Source of the DNA: Gnetum montanum
Taxonomy: Eukaryota > Streptophyta > Gnetopsida > Gnetales > Gnetaceae
NCBI GenBank assembly: GCA_015680685.1
Contig: MNCI01016352.1
Span: 157,238-221,237 of the forward strand
Reading direction: 5' to 3'
DNA: 64,000 bases
The notes under the pieces were generated by a model that did not search any database, was not told the DNA's origin, and saw nothing but the letters and a program-made list of their open reading frames with translations. Below are positions 58,126 to 64,000 of this stretch, piece after piece; the stretch's first letter is position 1; each line of letters begins with the position of its first letter. The position numbers were made by a program, and so were the translations under genes.

Positions 58126-61100
58126 ATGGCGGTCAAGGGAAAGGCAGACGAAATGAAGCAAGTTGTGCACGCCGTTTTGGTACCATTTCCAGCTTACAGT
58201 CACGCGAATGCCTTGTTGCAGATCGCAAAGAAGCTTTGCTCACATGCTGGCTTTTTAGTCACGTTCGTAAACGCCGAAATCGCCGCCAACGGAACATTTC
58301 ATGAAAATTGCGAGAATCTTCGTTTCCGAGCAATTCCGGACGGTTTTCCTGTAAATGCCGACCGAAACGACTTCAGGCTGCTGGCGGAGATCACGGAGAT
58401 GACTATGCCGGCGCATCTCCGTCGGATGATATGCGAGATTAATGAAACTGAAGAGATTCCGGTGAGTTGTGTTATCGCAGATTTCTTTGCGTCGTGGTCT
58501 TTGGATGTCGCTTGGGATTTGCAGATCTCTGCAACTGCCGCTTTCTGGCCTGGTGTCGTTGCCGCCTACGCTCTCATTCATCACTTGCCTGGACTTCTTT
58601 CATCGGATCTTGTTCCCGCAGACGGTAAGTTTCTTGCTAGTTGCTACCGTTTTTTGGATTTCGATCAATTAAGGACGGTATCAACTTGAAAAATGAAAAG
58701 TTCCTTGCTAGGACGTAGAAAAACGCTTCAACGAAATGTTATTTGCTGCGAACCCTAGCATTTTGTTGTCAGGATTTAAGCACTTAAAGCTTTGAAGACT
58801 TGCATCGGATTTTGCTTGCGCTTACCGCATGTGGACGTTTCTTAATTCGGTGAAATGCAAGATGTTTTTCAACTGGAAAAATATCAAGTTTCTCCTTATA
58901 TACAGTACTAGTTTCGTAACATATTAATAGAATATTTCAGGTCAATAATGAAGCAGAAAAGTTTTTTTCAATGAAACGTTCTTTTATTCGAATCTAATAA
59001 AAAAAATTTTGCTTTCGCTAATTTACAAGATTATTGTTTTACTTTAGCAGATTCTTTAGCTGCCAAAGTGATTATATATAGCTTTTAATTACAATGTTTA
59101 AAAGAATTAATTTTGATTCCTTTACGTCTGTTATTATGGAATTTGTTTTTACTTCCTTTCAAAGTTTCTAATGGTCAAACGCTCTTCCGCTTTTGCAACT
59201 GGAATTTTCCGATGCTATGGCTTTTGGAACCGTTAATGGAAGTTTGCTTTCGCCTACATATTTTATGTTCGAATGTTCTTGCTGTTTGCTAATATATTGC
59301 TTGTAACGAAACTCGATTATATTCTGTCTTATCCAATTTTTTCACAGAAGAATCTGCCAGGTTAATTTGGCATTTTAACTTTCCAGGATCAAATGATCGT
59401 AAAAAATATTAAGGAACGTGAAACCAAACACGATTAGAAATTAAAAGATTTGTCAAAGGAATTTCTGCCCATGTTCGACTTTCATCTGTGACTATCCTAT
59501 GGCAATTCCAACAGAAAACGAACTTCATTTTATTTCCATAGGTTTTAAGCGTTCCTGTGCAGCGGTGGCTACTACCATTGGTTTTTGAAACTAAAACTGA
59601 ATTTATTGTTATGCTTAACCAAAATCGAACGCATTATTTTAATCAAGCAATATTGCCTCTTATTATTAGAAATACTTTCACAATTTAAAGTTTTAAACAC
59701 ATTGAAAATTTCCAAACGTAATGATGTTGCGAAAGAAGAATTGTAGAAAGGTGGAAAAATACACAGAAAATATGTACTCATCAATTATGTTACTACTCAA
59801 AATTTACATGTTTTTATTCACATGGATTGCACGATGAACCAATATAAACCGTGAATGCTCCTGGTAAAGCTTATACTTGTAAAGATCCTCTCCTTTCCCT
59901 ACCTAGCTTGCTGTAAAATTTACTTCTTACAATCCATCAGTCAAAGCAAAAGTACTATGCAATCGTTCTTCCTTATTAACATACATTAAAAGGATACTCT
60001 TAATTGTTAAATGTTCTTTCTTAGCTCCCATTTTTAAGTCATTTTTAAAATCTATTCTGTAGAAGATTACTTCAAAAGAATTTCACTTCTACTAAACCAG
60101 AAGTTTTTCTAAGCGGATAGCTTTCTGAAAACAGTTTCCATGTATGCCGTTTATTTATCATAAACTGTTTCCTCAGTTTTGTCTGAACTAATATTTTAAC
60201 CTCAAACTGGCGAAAGAGACAACGAAATTCTGAGAAGTAAAGACGGATCGTGCTTGAGACACAGGAACGATTATCAGTTTTTAATTCCAAAGTTGACTAT
60301 TTAGAACCTTCTTACGAGCTGTGGGCTGTCCAAATTAGCCGCATCTGAAACAATTTCACTTCTATGCTCAACAGGAATTCCGGAAGAGACAAAACTGACC
60401 AGGTACTTTCCCTCGATGCCACTCCTGTCGTCAAGTAGACTTCCATGGCTTATTGGCAGCGACTGGGACAAGAAATTCCGCTTTCAGTTCTGGCAGCGCA
60501 GCGAAAGCAGGCTAAAGCACAAGGCAAAACTCCTCATTTTCAACTCTTTCGACGATCTGGAACGGCCCATACTGCAAAGCTTCGGCAGCGACTCAAGAAT
60601 ATGCACAGTGGGCCCGCTGATAGAAACACCAGCAAATAAACAGAAGCACATCTCCCTGCAATGGCTGGACAAGCAGGAACCGAGGTCAGTGGTGTACTTA
60701 TCCTTTGGAAGCTGCACCTGTTTTGGGGATAAGCAAATCCATGAGATAGCTCTGGCTCTGGAGGCCTCAGGAAAACACTTTCTCTGGGTGGTGAGAAAAG
60801 ATTGCAGAAGCCCCACCTTGTTTCCAGAGGGTTTTGAAGAGAAAGCCCAAAGGGATTCAAGGGGATGCTTTGTGGCCTGGGCTCCTCAAATATCTGTGCT
60901 GTCACATGAATCCGTAGCATGTTTTCTGAGCCACTGCGGGTGGAATTCCGTACTGGAGAGCATCGCAGGAGGTACGCCATTGCTGTGCCTTCCATTTGCA
61001 GCGGATCAGTTCATTAACTGTTCTTACGTTGTTGATTCATGGGGCATTGGCCTGCGTCTGGGTACTCCTCTGCACCAGCAAGACGTGGTTGTTCACAGAT

Positions 61101-61276
61101 CTGAGATACTCGGTTGCATTTCCAAAATCATCAATGGCAGCAGGGCCGCTGAGATTCGACGCAGAGTGGCCCATCTCAGGGATGCAGCGCTTGCTGCCTT
61201 GAGGAACCATGGCTCGTCCTCCCTTAACTTCCAGAGGCTCGTTTATCATCTAAAACAACAGGTCACACAAAATTAG
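58126..61276 (+). CDS. UDP-glycosyltransferase, family 1, UGT82-like (two exons: 58126-58624, 60375-61276)
   Basis: Joined exons give 466 residues, a normal length for plant UGTs. They transfer sugar from UDP-sugar to small acceptors in the cytosol. The N-terminal domain has PFPAYSH with the catalytic His26 and the partner Asp119 in VIADFF. The 44-residue PSPG box is complete at residues 335-378: WAPQ at its start, HCGWNS, the E of VLESIAGG, and a final DQ. Trp at PSPG position 22 and Gln at 44 favour UDP-glucose. FASW, AAYALI, LPWLIGS and FWQR segments resemble group N (UGT82). The acceptor is unknown. Start context is GCGCAATGG. The gene appears intact, unlike everything else in the window. 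The frame passes the intron in phase 1 (Gly167). Confidence 0.9.
58625..60374 (+). other. Intron of the UGT gene (1750 bp, phase 1)
   Basis: Donor G|GTAAGT at 58625 and acceptor ctcaacag ending 60374. Removing it joins ADG to IPEETKLTRYFP in frame. AT-rich, with no element or gene seen inside. Confidence 0.85.
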
Positions 61277-61332
61277 CAGTGAATAATGAATATTAACTGG
61301 CTATAATGATAAATTTCTATTCCAGTGTTATT

Positions 61333-61338
61333 AATAAA
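61333..61338 (+). terminator. Poly(A) signal of the UGT gene
   Basis: AATAAA 57 bp after the stop codon, in a T/A-rich setting. Plausible near-upstream element. Confidence 0.55.
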
Positions 61339-62518
61339 ATCCAGAGTATCTTCTGGGTATAACATCCAGTTTCCACATTCCAGTTTCTCCTCATGAATTT
61401 TGCACATGGAAAGTGGAGGTGACGATTATAACCGAAAAGCTGACAGCAGTTGGCTGGTGCTCAAGGTTTCATCGACTTGAATTGATCTAAGAACCAATTA
61501 CCAAGCTATTGTTTTCTTTCCACGAGGAGCTATCATCGTGATTAATGGAACTAAATCTGAAGTTTCGTTTTTACGTACTTAGGTAAAACTCCTGGCATCT
61601 ACTAGGCAGGTTGGTAGCCAATGCCTGTTTCGGCATTCCTTTAACGAATTTCTATTTTCCTTACATGTTCTGTGCATCTTGCAAATCCTAACACGCAGCA
61701 CCAAACTGATGTACCTTAGGGTAATATATTCTCTCTTTGGATGATGGCAAGACGGTACACTACTGTACACATCTTTGCGGCAATTAAAGCTCTTCATTTC
61801 CTTTTCAAAATATATATTTCAGTACACAAAACAATGGAATAGCCGACTAGCTTACAGCATATGGTTTGGTTGTGCGCTTGGTAATTCACAGGTTTCAACC
61901 ATGTCCTAAAATACCATTAAATTCTAAAGTATCCATATTATATTGGATATCTGGATTGGGGTTTGAGGATATATAACATTGATTCCGACAACTCGTCGCC
62001 ACTCCGATAGCCAACATGTTGGATGTTATCCTCTATCCTTGTGTTGGGTTTTGTTTTTTTTGTTTTTTTTTGGTCATGAATAAAGAAAGTAAGGAGTACA
62101 AGCTATTTCTTCTTTTCATTTTCACAAGATTAAAATAATAATGTAATTTGTTTGATTAAGCCACGTCGGGGTGGAGTGTGAGAACCAAAACTAGATTATT
62201 TATAATCAACACAAAACTATTATTATGATGTGTGACATTGATAATGCCTCACAAGTCATGTAACTTGCATCCTACAAGGTAAAATTTGTATATAAATAGC
62301 TTAATCATAATGAAAAAGGTTGATTTCAAATAGGTCAAATTAATCCTTAAGGTTTGTGTGAACCTAATATTGATTATACATTACTATGATAATTATGAAA
62401 TTAATAATCATTATGTGTTAGCCTTGTAACATTCCATAGCTTGTTTATTATTTTTTTAAAAGATACTTCATAACCTTGGTATGCTTTTAGTTACTTACTT
62501 TGTCATGATGTTACTAGC
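61339..62518. other. Intergenic spacer downstream of the UGT gene
   Basis: AT-rich, no supported gene or repeat. A T-run with GTTTTG is at 62047-62072. Confidence 0.5.
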
Positions 62519-63370
62519 TGATGAGACGTCATTTGGGGCAACTGCGATATCGCGTACGCGATATCACATGCCCAGACGCAATATCGTGTCGTTTACTGCA
62601 ATATCGGGTATGCAATATCGCAGCCTGCCGCCAATCCTATAAATAAGAGGCGGCTCTCCCTTATTTCTCAGTTTTATTTTAGATTGTAGCTAGACTCTGG
62701 CAGTTTTATCTCTCCAGAGATAGAATATTTTCCAGTGTATGCCCACAGTGTGGTGATTGTAATTGTACGACATCCTTTATTCGAGTGTGACGTACTTGGA
62801 CACGCACATGACCAGAAATAAAGATCGAGATTACTTCATCATTGTAGCATTCACTTAGTTTAATTATTTACTTAATTGTTATATACTGCTTTCCTAGTTA
62901 ATCTCTCTCACCCTTATCTTATGTTAGAACGTGGAATGAGTACGACTTGATTACGAGCATTTAAGTGTGACTACTTGGTAACCCAGTAGCGTACCTAGGA
63001 TCTGCACTTGGTAATCCCAATGGTAGTTGTGCATGAAGTCCAAGATGTGTACGGATAATCAAGGAATGGATGCTCATCACACTTAGGCTAGATTAGATTC
63101 TCTTACCTTCTCTCCTAGATTAGTTAACATTACTTTTCATTGCCTTCAGGAGTAGCATTAGATTAGGAACCACATCATACACCTCACTCTGGACTAAACC
63201 ATACGTGACAAATATAATACTAGTCCGGGTGGGAAGACAACAAACTGCGACCTAAGGCTAACTGTCTAGGTGCCACAACTAGTCCTTCTGCGGTGTTCGA
63301 TTGGATCATGTGTGAAAACACTCATATTCGTATGGTTGAGTGTAGGGGTACCTTGCCACTCATAACTAGC
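62514..63370 (+). mobile_element. Solo LTR G with target duplication CTAGC
   Basis: The LTR is 62519-63365, begins TGATGAGACG and ends CTCATAA (normally CTCATCA), flanked by CTAGC at 62514-62518 and 63366-63370. U3 has the perfect 20-bp palindrome GATATCGCGTACGCGATATC (62546-62565) and related CAATATCG motifs. TATA is CTATAAATA at 62637-62645, and aataaaga is at about 62816. Same family as F and H. Confidence 0.9.
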
Positions 63371-63693
63371 TTTTGCCTAGTTTATATGGCCTTGTTTAAT
63401 AGCCTTGATAAAATATTTTCCTACTTCATTTTTTGTCATATGTTACTGTGCCTTTTTTATGGTTATGTACCTATGTTTTATACATAGTAATACACACTTT
63501 TTGGAGTTTGTTTAGAAAACATGGGTAGAAATTATTGAAATTAGCATGGTCCAAAAGATGCAAATGGAGTTCAACTAATACTTTTAATTCTTAGAGTTTG
63601 AGGACTAAATTTGAAAATTTATTATTATTTCTATAAGACATCACCTTGAATAAATTTAATAAAATTGAATTTTAGCTATTTACATTTTAATTA
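63371..63693. other. Spacer between LTRs G and H
   Basis: About 320 bp, AT-rich, no feature seen. Confidence 0.5.
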
Positions 63694-64000
63694 TGATGAG
63701 TAGTGGCGAGGTACCCCTACACTCAACCATACGAAACAAGCGTAGCACGCGCGATCCGGTCAAATTCCATAGACTAAATGCCTAAACGCCCTATGGAACA
63801 ATTGGGGCTAATCATTCATTGTCTTCCCAAACTTACTTGTTGTTGTCATGGTGTATGGTTAAGTAAGCCCGAGGTATATGATTTTTATGGTCTTTTATGG
63901 TTTTATCTCCTATGCTATGAGGTGAAGGGTTGAGAGAACTAACTAACTCTAACTAAGGACATAAGTCTAAATTAACTAGCATCAGCATCCGTTCCCACTT
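63694..64000 (-). repeat. LTR H (3' part, minus orientation), cut by the window end
   Basis: Plus-strand reading starts TGATGAGTAGTGGCGAGGTACCCC. Its reverse complement matches the last 300 bp of LTR F at about nine bases in ten, including ccttagttagagttagttag and the R/U5 end. Whether it is a solo LTR or part of an element to the right cannot be seen. No PBS lies to its left, so any internal region would be beyond 64000. Confidence 0.8.

Noticed and set aside
1-64000. tRNA genes, rRNA genes and miRNA precursors
   Set aside because: Looked for typical tRNA A/B box pairs and long conserved hairpins outside LTR palindromes by eye and found none that convinced me; a tRNAscan or small-RNA search would be decisive.

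Overview
This window looks like nuclear DNA of a seed plant with a large, repeat-laden genome. A gymnosperm is my best guess, but that is inference. The evidence is one plant-type UDP-glycosyltransferase gene (two exons, plant PSPG box) next to about 55 kb of nested, decayed Ty3/gypsy LTR retrotransposons. There are no prokaryotic features, no rRNA or tRNA gene I can recognise, and no CRISPR array.

Layout. Element B (minus strand, Athila-like by its FMDDF reverse transcriptase, its PBS and its 3' extra ORF) runs from its 5' LTR at 29772-30708 leftward past the window start. It is split by element A (plus strand, 4848-23535, Tat-like with an extra archaeal-type RNase H). A is flanked by a perfect 5-bp target duplication (AGTTC), and B's pol frame rejoins across the insertion. 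B itself abuts element D (plus strand, only the 3' part visible, 30709-36219), so B probably landed in D. D's 3' LTR lies tail-to-tail with an opposite LTR E (36220-37082). Element C (minus strand, 37088-54248, Athila-like) follows. It carries a solo LTR F (38492-39174, target duplication GCTAC) in its 3' ORF, a 2.8-kb tandem duplication (40710-46391), and a 5' LTR broken by a palindrome of about 750 bp. The low-copy part is 54249-62518: AT-rich spacer, a gag-type zinc-knuckle remnant, then a UGT82-like glycosyltransferase gene (58126-61276) with a duplicated proximal promoter. Solo LTR G (62519-63365, target duplication CTAGC) and the start of opposite LTR H (63694 onward) end the window.

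How the parts work together. The retroelements have gag, protease, reverse transcriptase, RNase H and integrase segments, all broken by stops, so none is autonomous. B, C and D carry an extra ORF after pol (plant transposon-protein-like domain plus coiled coil). A carries an antisense extra gene between protease and reverse transcriptase. The most interesting signal is that these extra ORFs appear to have their own promoters. B, both C copies and A have an internal TATA box, and in each element a cluster of short palindromic motifs nearby repeats the motif 'dialect' of that element's own LTR U3. B, C and D also show a conserved 3' splice site directly before the MAPK-type start. This suggests the extra ORF and the LTR co-evolve under one trans-acting factor. 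It is a hypothesis from sequence reading, not a demonstrated system.
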